A stretch of 64,000 bases of DNA from Streptomyces mirabilis (GTDB taxonomy: Bacteria; Actinomycetota; Actinomycetes; Streptomycetales; Streptomycetaceae), in assembly GCF_018310535.1 (NCBI RefSeq), contig NZ_CP074102.1:8494001-8558000 (forward strand), read 5' to 3'. The position numbers and the translations under genes were made by a program. Positions within the stretch are counted from its first letter, which is position 1. Each line of letters begins with the position of its first letter. Positions 42,412 to 50,798 of the stretch are shown here, piece by piece. Under the pieces are notes generated by a model that saw only the letters and a list, made by a program, of their open reading frames with translations, ran no database searches and was not told the origin of the DNA.

Positions 42412-44253
42412 ATGTGCGGCATCACCGGCTGGGTCTCCTTCGACCGCGACCTGCGCGCCGAGGCGGAGACATTGGATGCAATGACGGAGACGATGTCCTG
42501 CCGGGGCCCCGACGACCGCGGCACCTGGACCGAGGGGCCCGCGGCCCTCGGGCACCGCCGGCTCGCGATCATCGACCTGCCCGGCGGGCGCCAGCCCATG
42601 ACCGCCGAGACCCCGGACGGCACGGTCGCGCTCGTCTATTCGGGGGAGACCTACAACTTCACCGAGCTGCGCCGCGAGCTGACCGACCGCGGGCACCGTT
42701 TCTCGACCGACTCCGACACCGAGGTGGTCCTGCGCGGCTACCTCGAATGGGGCGAGTCGCTCGCCGAGCGGCTCAACGGGATGTACGCCTTCGCGGTCTG
42801 GGACGGCCGCCACGACAAGCTCGTGATGATCCGCGACCGCATGGGCATCAAGCCCTTCTACTACTACCCGACCCCCGACGGCGTCCTCTTCGGTTCCGAA
42901 CCCAAGGCGATCCTCGCCAACCCGCTGGCCCCGGCCCGGGTCCGCCTAGACGGACTGCGCGAGCTGTTCACCTTCGTCAAGACGCCCGGACACGCGATCT
43001 GGGACGGCATGCGCGAGGTGGAGCCCGGCACCGTCGTCACCGTCGAGCGCGCCGGGCTGCGCCGCCGCGTCTACTGGCAGCTGGAGACCCGGCCGCACAC
43101 CGACGACCGTGACACCTCCATCGCCACCGTCCGCTCGCTCCTCGAGGACATCGTGCGCCGCCAGCTCGTCGCCGACGTGCCGCGCTGCACCCTGCTCTCC
43201 GGCGGCCTCGACTCCTCCGCCATGACCGCGCTGGCCGCCCGGCAGCTCGGCGAGCACGGCGAGAAGGTCCGCAGCTTCGCCGTCGACTTCGTCGGCCAGG
43301 CCGACCACTTCGTCGCCGACGAGCTGCGGGGCACCCCCGACACCCCCTTCGTGCACGACGTGGCCCGCGCCTCGGCCACCGACCACCAGGACATCGTCCT
43401 CGACGCGCACGCCCTGGCCGACCTCGACGTCCGCGCGAAGGTGATCAGGGCCCGCGACCTCCCCATGGGCTTCGGCGACATGGACACCTCCCTGTACCTG
43501 CTCTTCCAGGCCATCCGTGAGCACTCCACGGTCGCGCTCTCCGGGGAGTCGGCGGACGAGGTCTTCGGCGGCTACCTGCAGTTCTTCGACGAGGAGGCCC
43601 GCAGCGCCGAGACCTTCCCCTGGCTCGTCCGGTTCAGCCGGGACTTCGGCGACGACGCCGACGTACTGCGCCCGGACCTCACCAAGGCGCTGGACCTGGA
43701 GTCGTACGTCGCCGACGGCTACCGTACGGCCGTCGCGGGCATCCGGCGGCTCGACGGCGAGAGCGACTTCGAGTACCGGATGCGGCGGATCTGCCACCTC
43801 CACCTGACCCGCTTCGTCCGCGTCCTGCTCGACCGCAAGGACCGCGCGAGCATGGCCGTCGGCCTGGAGGTGCGGGTGCCGTTCTGCGACCACCGGCTCG
43901 TCGAGTACGTCTACAACACGCCCTGGTCCCTGAAGTCCTTCGACGGCCGGGAGAAGAGCCTGCTGCGGGAGGCGACCGCCGACCTGATCCCCAAGTCCGT
44001 GTACGACAGGGTCAAGAGCCCCTATCCGTCCACCCAGGACCCCAAGTACGCGATCGCGCTCCAGGAACACGCCAAGGACCTCCTGGCCCGGCCCGCGCAC
44101 CCGGTCTTCGACCTCGTCGACCGGGAGCGGGTCCACCGGGCCGCCCACCGCGACAGCCCGCAGATCACGCAGGCGTCGCGGCGAGGCCTGGAACGCACCC
44201 TGGACCTGGCGCTGTGGCTGGACCTGTACGCCCCGGACGTGCTCCTTACCTGA
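42412..44253 (+). CDS. asnB: Asparagine synthase, glutamine-hydrolysing
   Basis: 613 aa. Cys2 is the class II glutaminase nucleophile (MCGITGW). The synthetase PP-loop SGGLDSS is at 263-269. It transfers ammonia from glutamine to aspartate using ATP. ATG at 42412 with GGGAGG seven bases upstream. Its C-terminal end overlaps the convergent DUF4232 gene by eight bases. Divergent from the FMN glutamate-synthase-like gene, and so probably under nitrogen-related control. Confidence 0.94.
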   Translation: MCGITGWVSFDRDLRAEAETLDAMTETMSCRGPDDRGTWTEGPAALGHRRLAIIDLPGGRQPMTAETPDGTVALVYSGETYNFTELRRELTDRGHRFSTDSDTEVVLRGYLEWGESLAERLNGMYAFAVWDGRHDKLVMIRDRMGIKPFYYYPTPDGVLFGSEPKAILANPLAPARVRLDGLRELFTFVKTPGHAIWDGMREVEPGTVVTVERAGLRRRVYWQLETRPHTDDRDTSIATVRSLLEDIVRRQLVADVPRCTLLSGGLDSSAMTALAARQLGEHGEKVRSFAVDFVGQADHFVADELRGTPDTPFVHDVARASATDHQDIVLDAHALADLDVRAKVIRARDLPMGFGDMDTSLYLLFQAIREHSTVALSGESADEVFGGYLQFFDEEARSAETFPWLVRFSRDFGDDADVLRPDLTKALDLESYVADGYRTAVAGIRRLDGESDFEYRMRRICHLHLTRFVRVLLDRKDRASMAVGLEVRVPFCDHRLVEYVYNTPWSLKSFDGREKSLLREATADLIPKSVYDRVKSPYPSTQDPKYAIALQEHAKDLLARPAHPVFDLVDRERVHRAAHRDSPQITQASRRGLERTLDLALWLDLYAPDVLLT

Positions 44254-44746
44254 GCGCCCGGTCGGCGGCCGCCTGCGAGGACTTCCACCACGAGGTCACC
44301 GGCTCCCACACCAGGACGACGCGGCCGACGCCCAGCTCACGCGCGGTGAACGTACGGCCGAAGCGCGAGGGGTCCGCCGAGACGCCGATCGAGTCCGCCC
44401 GGCGGGCCTCCGGATCCGCAGGGTCGGCGATGGTCCGCAGGGCCGCGTACGCCGTCCGGCCCGCCTCGAGCAGGTAGGGCCCGTTCTGCCCGGCGGGAAC
44501 CGGCAGGGCGGCGCCGTCGAGGTCACCGAAGACGACGGTCGGGATGCGATCGACGGTGCACGCCTGGGTGGAGCGGTTGGTGACGCCGAGGTGCAGCAGG
44601 GTGGGGTCGGCGGAGCGGTGGGCGTGGACGGTGACGGCCTTCTCGGCGCACTTGGCGGGCCGCGCGGCGGCCGAGCCGCTCTGAGGCACGGCCAGGAGCA
44701 GCGCCGCGGCGACGGCCGGGAGGGCGAGAACGGGTCGGATGCGCAT
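44246..44746 (-). CDS. DUF4232 secreted protein
   Basis: 166 aa. Signal peptide RIRPVLALPAVAAALLLAVPQSGSA with signal-peptidase-like site, then a DUF4232 domain (VTVHAHRSADPTLLHLGVTNRSTQACTVDR... PVPAGQNGPYLL). ATG at 44746 with a G-rich stretch upstream. The protein is exported and its role is unknown. Stop overlaps the asnB stop region (convergent). Confidence 0.78.
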   Translation of the reverse strand: MRIRPVLALPAVAAALLLAVPQSGSAAARPAKCAEKAVTVHAHRSADPTLLHLGVTNRSTQACTVDRIPTVVFGDLDGAALPVPAGQNGPYLLEAGRTAYAALRTIADPADPEARRADSIGVSADPSRFGRTFTARELGVGRVVLVWEPVTSWWKSSQAAADRALR

Positions 44747-44898
44747 CGGTGGGTTCCCCCTGTTTCGGTCACGAACAGCGTCATGAACGGTGAGCGACGG
44801 CTGCTCAGTGTGACGGCCCAGGTGCGCTTCGGGTTGTATCCGACTTGTCGGTGCAACCCGTCCGCGTCCGATCTGTGACACGCCGTCGCGGGGTCCGC

Positions 44899-46461
44899 TC
44901 AAGGGGCCGTCGCATCCTCCGGGCCGCAGGAGCTGCCGTTGTCCGGCAGTGAGCTGTACAGCAGGAAGTCGGTGACCTTCTGGCGCACGCACTTGGAAGA
45001 CGCGTACCCGGTGTGGCCCTCGCCCTTGTTGTCGAGCACGACGGCCGAGGAGCCTAGCCGTGCGGCGGTCTCCTCGGTCCAGCGGTACGGGGTCGCCGGG
45101 TCCCCGCGGGTGCCGACGAGGAGCATCTTCGGCGTCTGGACATCACGCACCTTCTCGCGGATGTAGTCGCTGCCCTTGGGGCGGCCGTAGCACATCAGCA
45201 GCTCGTTGAGACGGAGAGGGCCGAAGATCGGCGACGCCTCCAGGTAGTCGGCCCTCAGTTCGTCGATCTCCTTGGTGAGCTGCGCGGCGCTGGGCCGATC
45301 GGGGTCGTCCGCGCAGTTGATCGCCAGCAGCGCGGTCTCGAGGTTGTCCGGGGGCACCTTCGCGGGGTCGACCAGCCCGCTGTACGTGGCGTGGGGCAGT
45401 GCGACGCCCCCGGCCGCCTGCAACAGTCCGCTCGGGTCGCCGTCCTGGACGAGTGAGGCGAGGGACCGTTCGAGCTGCGGCCACCCCTTGCGGTCGAAGA
45501 GTTCAAGACCCATGGTCGCCACCAGGTCCTGGCCGGAGAACTGCTGCCCGAAGCTCGTCGGCACCGGATTCTTGTCCAGCGAGTCGACGAGCCGGGCGAC
45601 CCGCTGACGGGCATCGCGCGGATCCTGCCCGAACGGGCACGACGTGTCCTGGGAGCACCAGGTGAGGAAGTCCTCCAGGGCGGTCTGCTGCCCCTCGGCG
45701 CTCACCAGGCCCGACTCGGACAGCGGCTCGGTGAGCGTGTCCACGCCGTCGAGCACCATGCGGCCCGTCTTGTCGGGGAACTGGCTCGCGTACACCGCGC
45801 CCAGGCGCGTTCCGTACGAGAATCCCAGGTAGTTGAGCTTCTTGTCGCCGAGGGCCTGGCGCATCACGTCCAGGTCCCGGGAGGCGTTGACCGTGCCGAT
45901 GTGAGCCAGTACGGGGGTGGAGTGCTTGGCGCACTCGTCGGCGTCCTTCCGTACCTGCTTGAGGAGTGCCTCCGGGCTGCTGTCGTGGGTGGCGGAGCCC
46001 GCCGTGTCGGAAGTCTGGGCGGCACCGCCGCCGCAGCTGACGGGAGAGGACTGGCCGACACCGCGGGGGTCGAAGGTCACCACGTCGTAGCCGTTGGTGA
46101 GCGGCATGAAGTCCTTGCCGCCGGTGGCGAGCTGCGGGATGCCCGGGACGCCGGGGCCGCCGAAGTTCAGCAGTACGGATCCCCTCGACGGGCCTGTGGC
46201 GCGATAGCGGGCCAGCGCGAGGTCGAGCGTCCCGGCCTCCGGGTGCGCGTAGTCCAGCGGGACGGTCACCTGCCCGCACCGCAGATCCGCGGGCATTGCG
46301 TCGCCCTTGCAGGCGCCCCACTTGATCTGCTGGTGGTAGAAGCGGGACAGGTCGGGGCCCTCGGCGGCCGTCGCCACCGCCGAGGGCAGACCCGCCGCCA
46401 GCATGGCCAGTGTCACGACGCCGGCTCCGGCGTACGCCCAGCGTTGGTGCGCGGACAGCAT
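44899..46461 (-). CDS. Secreted alpha/beta-hydrolase peptidase (tripeptidyl aminopeptidase type)
   Basis: 520 aa. Signal peptide at the N-terminus (GAGVVTLAMLAAGLPSAVATAA). The nucleophile elbow is GFSYG with Ser215; an Asp is in GTRGDPATP and the His in GEGHTGY near the end. The family cleaves N-terminal tripeptides (TAP of Streptomyces lividans) or proline peptides, working outside the cell. ATG at 46461 with GGAGG six bases upstream. Start is well supported; the long upstream extension overlaps the chaplin gene and is not real. Confidence 0.9.
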   Translation of the reverse strand: MLSAHQRWAYAGAGVVTLAMLAAGLPSAVATAAEGPDLSRFYHQQIKWGACKGDAMPADLRCGQVTVPLDYAHPEAGTLDLALARYRATGPSRGSVLLNFGGPGVPGIPQLATGGKDFMPLTNGYDVVTFDPRGVGQSSPVSCGGGAAQTSDTAGSATHDSSPEALLKQVRKDADECAKHSTPVLAHIGTVNASRDLDVMRQALGDKKLNYLGFSYGTRLGAVYASQFPDKTGRMVLDGVDTLTEPLSESGLVSAEGQQTALEDFLTWCSQDTSCPFGQDPRDARQRVARLVDSLDKNPVPTSFGQQFSGQDLVATMGLELFDRKGWPQLERSLASLVQDGDPSGLLQAAGGVALPHATYSGLVDPAKVPPDNLETALLAINCADDPDRPSAAQLTKEIDELRADYLEASPIFGPLRLNELLMCYGRPKGSDYIREKVRDVQTPKMLLVGTRGDPATPYRWTEETAARLGSSAVVLDNKGEGHTGYASSKCVRQKVTDFLLYSSLPDNGSSCGPEDATAP

Positions 46462-46620
46462 GGATGCCTCCAGGGACGCCCGGCGTCGTACCGGGCGCCA
46501 GGGGATAGCTCCTCGATCACGATAAGCGGGTGTCCGTGAGCGCGCCTCTGGGCGGGCGTTCGATAAGCGTGACCCTCGATGGAGTGAAAACACGATCAGC
46601 CATAACGTCGGATGGTTCTC

Positions 46621-46653
46621 CCGCGTTTTACGCGGTGCGGGCGAGTGCCCGCA
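46621..46653 (+). promoter_or_regulatory. Tandem hairpins in the chaplin 5' leader
   Basis: Two back-to-back perfect hairpins: CCGCGT-TTT-ACGCGG (46621-46635) and TGCGGGC-GAGT-GCCCGCA (46636-46653), ending 25 bp before the chaplin start. They may control transcript stability or translation, or attenuate transcription. Confidence 0.6.
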
Positions 46654-46678
46654 TCCATGTCTGGAAGGCAGGGAACCT

Positions 46679-47389
46679 ATGAAACGGGTTACCCGAAATG
46701 GTTTGATCGCCGCGGCCGCCGCTTCGGGAGCGCTGGCAGTGGCGATGCCGGCCCACGCCGACGCCACGGCGGACGGTGGCACGGCCGCTTCGCCCGGGCT
46801 GATCTCCGGCAACACCCTCCAGCTCCCGGTGCACGTCCCCGTGAACGTGTGCGGGAACACCGTGAACGTGGCCGGGCTCCTGAACCCCGCCGCGGGCAAC
46901 GGCTGCGCGAACGTGAGCGAGGGCCGGGGCCCCGGCGTCGGCGGGAGGGGCCACGGCAGGGGTGGCGAAAGCGCTGGTGGCGTGGCCCGTGGGGGTACCG
47001 TCACGCGCGGCGGTGCTGTCGCGGTCGAGAGCGGAAAGGATTCTCCGGGCGTGCTCTCGGGCAACGGCCTCCAGCTCCCGGTACACCTCCCGGTGAACGT
47101 CAGCGGCAACACCGTGAACGTGGTCGGCCTCGGCGACGCGTCCGTGGGGAACACGTCCACGAACACCTCCGGCGACCACCCCCAGCCGGTGAAGCCCGCT
47201 CCGAAGCCGCACACGCCGCCCAGGGCGTACGTGCCGCAGGGGACGCCGTACCACGCCCCGCCGCGGCCCATGGCCTCCCTCGCCCACACGGGCGCCGACC
47301 AGACGATGCCGGCGATCGCCGCGAGCGCCGCCCTGCTCCTCGGGGGCGCCGTGCTGTACCGGCGTTACCGGCCCACGGCGGTCCGCTGA
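46679..47389 (+). CDS. Long chaplin with two chaplin domains and a sortase signal
   Basis: 236 aa. Signal peptide, then chaplin domain 1 (about 43-78, C58 and C76), Gly-rich spacer, chaplin domain 2 (about 127-162) and a C-terminal LAHTG sorting signal (191-195) followed by a membrane helix and Arg-rich tail. The layout matches ChpA-C-type anchors that hold amyloid chaplins to the wall and coat aerial hyphae. In domain 2 both cysteine positions are Ser (S142, S160), so it cannot form the usual disulfide. ATG at 46679 has GGGAACC upstream. Confidence 0.93.
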   Translation: MKRVTRNGLIAAAAASGALAVAMPAHADATADGGTAASPGLISGNTLQLPVHVPVNVCGNTVNVAGLLNPAAGNGCANVSEGRGPGVGGRGHGRGGESAGGVARGGTVTRGGAVAVESGKDSPGVLSGNGLQLPVHLPVNVSGNTVNVVGLGDASVGNTSTNTSGDHPQPVKPAPKPHTPPRAYVPQGTPYHAPPRPMASLAHTGADQTMPAIAASAALLLGGAVLYRRYRPTAVR

Positions 47390-47396
47390 CGCGGAA

Positions 47397-47426
47397 GGCC
47401 CCACCGTGCTCACGACCGGTGGGGCC
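47397..47426. terminator. Terminator after the chaplin gene
   Basis: Perfect 10-bp stem GGCCCCACCG / CGGTGGGGCC with a ten-base loop, seven bases after the chaplin stop and before the convergent GNAT gene. Confidence 0.85.
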
Positions 47427-47464
47427 CGTTCGGGTGGTTTCTCCGCGCGGTCCCCGGGCGGGGG

Positions 47465-47992
47465 TCAGCGCATGTCGGGGAGGTCGTCGCGCAGGATGCT
47501 GTAGCGCACGCCGTCGCGCCACCGGCCGTCCCGGAACGACAGACTGCGCAGCACGCCCTCGCGGGTGAACCCGACCTTCTCCAGGGCGCGTTGCTCGGCG
47601 ATGTTCTCCGCCTCGGTGTCCGCCTCGATCCGCACCACGGTCGTGTGCGCGAACAGGTACCCGACCAGCTGGCGCTGGGCCTGCGTGCCCCAGCCCTTGC
47701 CGCGCGCCTCCGGCAGCAGGCCGATGCCCATGTTCCAGTAGTACGTGCTCGGGGTGGGCCGGATCTTCCGCCACCCGACGAAGCCCAGCCGCTCCTCGCC
47801 GCGCACGACCATCAGATGGCCCGCGTCGTCGCCGAGCATGCGGTTCTCGTCCCACTTGCGCCTCCAGTGGTCCGGGTCACGCCAGCCGAACCACTGGAAG
47901 GGTGCGGCGGTCTCGGGTTCCGTCAGGAACCGCTCCATGACGGGCAGGTCGTACTCGGCCACCGGGCGCAGGGTCACGTCATCGTCACTCAT
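47465..47992 (-). CDS. GNAT-family N-acetyltransferase
   Basis: 175 aa single-domain GNAT of the RimJ-like type: EARGKGWGTQAQRQLVGYLF is the acetyl-CoA pyrophosphate-binding motif, and RALEKVGFTREGVLRS is the C-terminal signature. It acetylates an amine of unknown identity. ATG at 47992; TAGGCT in the 5' flank could be a -10 box of a near-leaderless transcript. Confidence 0.88.
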   Translation of the reverse strand: MSDDDVTLRPVAEYDLPVMERFLTEPETAAPFQWFGWRDPDHWRRKWDENRMLGDDAGHLMVVRGEERLGFVGWRKIRPTPSTYYWNMGIGLLPEARGKGWGTQAQRQLVGYLFAHTTVVRIEADTEAENIAEQRALEKVGFTREGVLRSLSFRDGRWRDGVRYSILRDDLPDMR

Positions 47993-48104
47993 GGACGACA
48001 AGCCTATGAGCGACGGACGATGAAATCCCCATGGAGATCGGGAAAGATGCTGCGGGCGCGGGCGATCGCCGCGCACCCCGGCCGTAAGCGAATGGAGCGC
48101 ACAC

Positions 48105-48959
48105 ATGACTTCTCCGGGTCCCGCGGATCTCGTCGTCGCCCGGGCCTCGCTCGACGACTGGTCGGTGATCAGCGGGTGGGCGGGGGACGAGGGATGGAAT
48201 CCGGGGCTGTCCGACGCACCGAGCTTCTTCGCCCAGGATCCCGAGGGTTTCTTCATCGGCAGGATCGACGGGCAGCCGGTCTCGGCCGTCTCGGTCGTGA
48301 CGTACGACGCCGACTACGCCTTCCTGGGCTTCTATCTCGTACGACCGGATCTGCGCGGCCGCGGCCACGGCCTCACCACCTGGAAGACGGCCCTCGCCCA
48401 CGCCGGCGGCCGGACCGTCGGTCTGGACGGTGTGGTGGCGCAGCAGGACAACTACCGCAAGTCCGGCTTCGAACTCGCCCACCGCACCGTCCGGTTCACC
48501 GGAACCGTGCCGGCGGGGCAGACGTCACCGGGGGTGCGGCCCGCGGAAGCGGCCGACTTCGCGTCCATCGCGGCGTACGACAGTGCCTGCTGCCCGGCCG
48601 ACCGCCCCCGCTTCCTGGAGCGGTGGCTCACCGGTCCCGGCCACCGCACCTTCGTCCGCGTCGACGACGGCCACCTCACCGGCTACGCGGTGATCCGACC
48701 CGCCCTCGACCGCCCGCGCGTCGGCCCGCTGTTCGCCGACACCGCCGAGGACGCCCGCGCCCTCCTGCTGACGCTGGCCGCCGACGCTCCCGGCGGCGAG
48801 GTCGCCATCGACATCCCCGAGTCGAACGCGCCGGGCGTCGCCCTCGCCGAGGAGTTCGGTCTCACCCCCTCCTTCGAAACGGCCCGGATGTACACCGGCC
48901 CGGTCAGGCCGTTCAGCGGCGGCCGCGTCTACGGGGTCACCACGCTGGAGCTCGGCTAG
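48105..48959 (+). CDS. GNAT acetyltransferase with YitH-like second domain
   Basis: 284 aa. The N-terminal GNAT domain has YLVRPDLRGRGHGLTTWKTAL; the C-terminal half (about 150-284) is the YitH-type acetyltransferase extension (FVRVDDGHLTGYAVIRP). ATG at 48105, with GGAG seven bases upstream. Function unknown. Converges on the aldo/keto reductase gene. Confidence 0.87.
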   Translation: MTSPGPADLVVARASLDDWSVISGWAGDEGWNPGLSDAPSFFAQDPEGFFIGRIDGQPVSAVSVVTYDADYAFLGFYLVRPDLRGRGHGLTTWKTALAHAGGRTVGLDGVVAQQDNYRKSGFELAHRTVRFTGTVPAGQTSPGVRPAEAADFASIAAYDSACCPADRPRFLERWLTGPGHRTFVRVDDGHLTGYAVIRPALDRPRVGPLFADTAEDARALLLTLAADAPGGEVAIDIPESNAPGVALAEEFGLTPSFETARMYTGPVRPFSGGRVYGVTTLELG

Positions 48960-48960
48960 A

Positions 48961-48979
48961 GCCTGTCCGGCGGACAGGC
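48961..48979. terminator. Short bidirectional terminator
   Basis: Stem GCCTGTC / GACAGGC around CGGCG, between two convergent genes only 26 bp apart. Confidence 0.65.
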
Positions 48980-48985
48980 CATCGG

Positions 48986-50014
48986 TCAGGCGGCGGAGCG
49001 TTCGTCGGGCTGGCGGCGGCGCAGGGCGGTCTGCTGGATGGCGGGTGGGTTGTAGGCCATGTCGAGCGTCCCGATGTCGGTGCCGGGCGGCACGATCGCG
49101 TCGATCTGGTCGAGGATCTCGTCGGTCAGAGTGGTCTGCGCGCCCGCGAGGAGGTCGTCCAAGTGGGCCATCGTGCGCGGTCCGATGATCGCGGAGGTGA
49201 CGCCGGGGTGGGCGATCGCGAACGCCATGGCCAGGTGCGTCAGCGGCATCCCCGCCTTCTCGGCCAGGGGGATGAGCTGTTCGACGGCGTCGAGCCGGCG
49301 CTCGTCGCTGAGGTGCTTGAAGCCGAAGGCGGCACGGTGGCTGTCGGCCTGCCGGCCCTTGCGGTAGCGGCCGGTCAGCAGGCCGCCCGCGAGCGGGCTG
49401 TAGACCAGGGTGCCCATGCCGTAGCGCTCGCAGACGGGCAGCACCTCGCGCTCGATGCCGCGGTTGAGGATCGAGTACGTCGGCTGCTCGCTGCGGAACC
49501 GCACCAGGCCGCGCCGCTCGGCGACCCACTGTGCCTCGATGACGTCCGAGGCGGGGAAGGAGGAGGTGCCGACGGCCCGGACCTTGCCCGCGCGCACCAG
49601 GTCGGTGAGGGCCGAGAGGGTCTCTTCCACGTCGGTGTCCGGGGCGGGCCGGTGGATCTGGAACAGGTCCACGTGGTCGGTTCCGAGCCGGCGCAGGGAG
49701 TCCTCCAGCGCGCGGACCAGCCAGCGCCGCGAGTTGCCCTGCTGGTTGGGGTCGTCCCCCATGGGGAGGTGGGCCTTGGTGGCGAGCACGACGTCGTCCC
49801 GGCGGCCCTTGAGGGCCTTGCCGACGATTTCCTCGGACTCGCCGCGTGAGTAGGCGTCCGCGGTGTCGACGAAGTTGATGCCCGCGTCCAGCGCCTTGTG
49901 GATGATCCGGACGGAGTCGTCGTGGTCGGGGTTGCCGATGGCGCCGAACATCATCGCGCCCAGACAGTACGGACTGACCTTGATGCCGGTTCGGCCCAGT
50001 GTGCGGTACTTCAT
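48986..50014 (-). CDS. Aldo/keto reductase
   Basis: 342 aa NADPH-dependent TIM-barrel oxidoreductase. The conserved FVDTADAYSRGESEEIVG contains the catalytic Asp and Tyr; the Lys (ATKAHL) and His (FQIHRP) follow. C-terminal NADPH-binding IIGPRTMAHLDD. ATG at 50014 with a strong AAGGAG. It is divergent from a TetR gene, and the two share a promoter region with two related operators (50068-50109). Confidence 0.93.
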   Translation of the reverse strand: MKYRTLGRTGIKVSPYCLGAMMFGAIGNPDHDDSVRIIHKALDAGINFVDTADAYSRGESEEIVGKALKGRRDDVVLATKAHLPMGDDPNQQGNSRRWLVRALEDSLRRLGTDHVDLFQIHRPAPDTDVEETLSALTDLVRAGKVRAVGTSSFPASDVIEAQWVAERRGLVRFRSEQPTYSILNRGIEREVLPVCERYGMGTLVYSPLAGGLLTGRYRKGRQADSHRAAFGFKHLSDERRLDAVEQLIPLAEKAGMPLTHLAMAFAIAHPGVTSAIIGPRTMAHLDDLLAGAQTTLTDEILDQIDAIVPPGTDIGTLDMAYNPPAIQQTALRRRQPDERSAA

Positions 50015-50067
50015 GAGTCTCCTTGTGCGTCGGCCGGTGCTCGCCGTGGCGCGTTAGGCTGGCGGAA

Positions 50068-50109
50068 ACGGAACAGCGTTCAACCTAGACGATACGGAAC
50101 AGCGTTCCG
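50068..50109. promoter_or_regulatory. Two related operators between AKR and TetR genes
   Basis: ACGGAACAGCGTTC occurs at 50068-50081 and 50094-50107, 26 bp apart. The second is part of a perfect palindrome CGGAAC-AGC-GTTCCG (50095-50109). This is a textbook pair of TetR operators in a divergent promoter. Confidence 0.8.
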
Positions 50110-50128
50110 GTTAGCAAGGAGAAGCATC

Positions 50129-50755
50129 GTGAGCGAGGAAACGGCTCGGGAAGCCGGCGCCGCCGCGGCGGAAGGGCAGCCCCGTAAGCGGCTGCGTGCC
50201 GACGCGCAACGCAGCACCGACGCCCTGCTCACGGCGGCCGCGGAAGTCTTCGCCACCTCGGGAGTCGACGCACCCGTGCGTGAGATCACCGCCAAGGCGG
50301 GCGTGGGGGCCGGCACCCTCTACCGCCACTTCCCGCAACGCGCGGACCTCATCGCCGCGGTCTTCCGCCACGAAGTCGACGCCTGCGCCGACGCCGCGCC
50401 CTCCCTGGCGGCGCGATACGAACCGGCCGAAGCGCTCGCCAAGTGGCTCCAGCGCTTCGCGGGCTTCATCGCCACGAAACGCGGACTCAGTGCGGCCCTG
50501 CACTCGGGGGACCCGGCCTACGACACCCTGCCCTCCTACTTTCAGCAGCGCTTCATGCCCGTCCTCGGCGCGCTCCTCGACACCGCGGCGAAGGCCGGCG
50601 AGATCCGCTCCGACGTCGACCCCGAAGACCTCCTCGTAGCCACACGCAATCTGACCCTGCCCGCCCAGGAAGACGACAACGGCCACACCCCACGCATGAT
50701 CGCCCTGCTCGTCGACGGACTCCGCTACGGCGCCCCCACCCGGGAATCCCGCTGA
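50129..50755 (+). CDS. TetR-family repressor
   Basis: 208 aa. Helix-turn-helix TDALLTAAAEVFATSGVDAPVREITAKAGVGAGTLYRHFPQRADLI. The C-terminal domain is of the SbtR-like type. GTG at 50129 with AAGGAG six bases upstream. Divergent from the aldo/keto reductase and probably its repressor, acting on the operators at 50068-50109. Confidence 0.92.
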   Translation: MSEETAREAGAAAAEGQPRKRLRADAQRSTDALLTAAAEVFATSGVDAPVREITAKAGVGAGTLYRHFPQRADLIAAVFRHEVDACADAAPSLAARYEPAEALAKWLQRFAGFIATKRGLSAALHSGDPAYDTLPSYFQQRFMPVLGALLDTAAKAGEIRSDVDPEDLLVATRNLTLPAQEDDNGHTPRMIALLVDGLRYGAPTRESR

Positions 50756-50798
50756 AGGTCAGGTGTCCGGTCAGGTCCGGGGCCCTGCGGGCGGGGTG

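Noticed and set aside
42412..44253. Biosynthetic lasso-peptide or beta-lactam cyclase
   Set aside because: The complete class II glutaminase domain with Cys2 and absence of partner genes fit ordinary asparagine synthase.
46462..47289. N-terminal extension of the TAP-type peptidase across the chaplin gene
   Set aside because: The extension is antisense to the chaplin; ATG 46461 has a good ribosome-binding site and starts the signal peptide.
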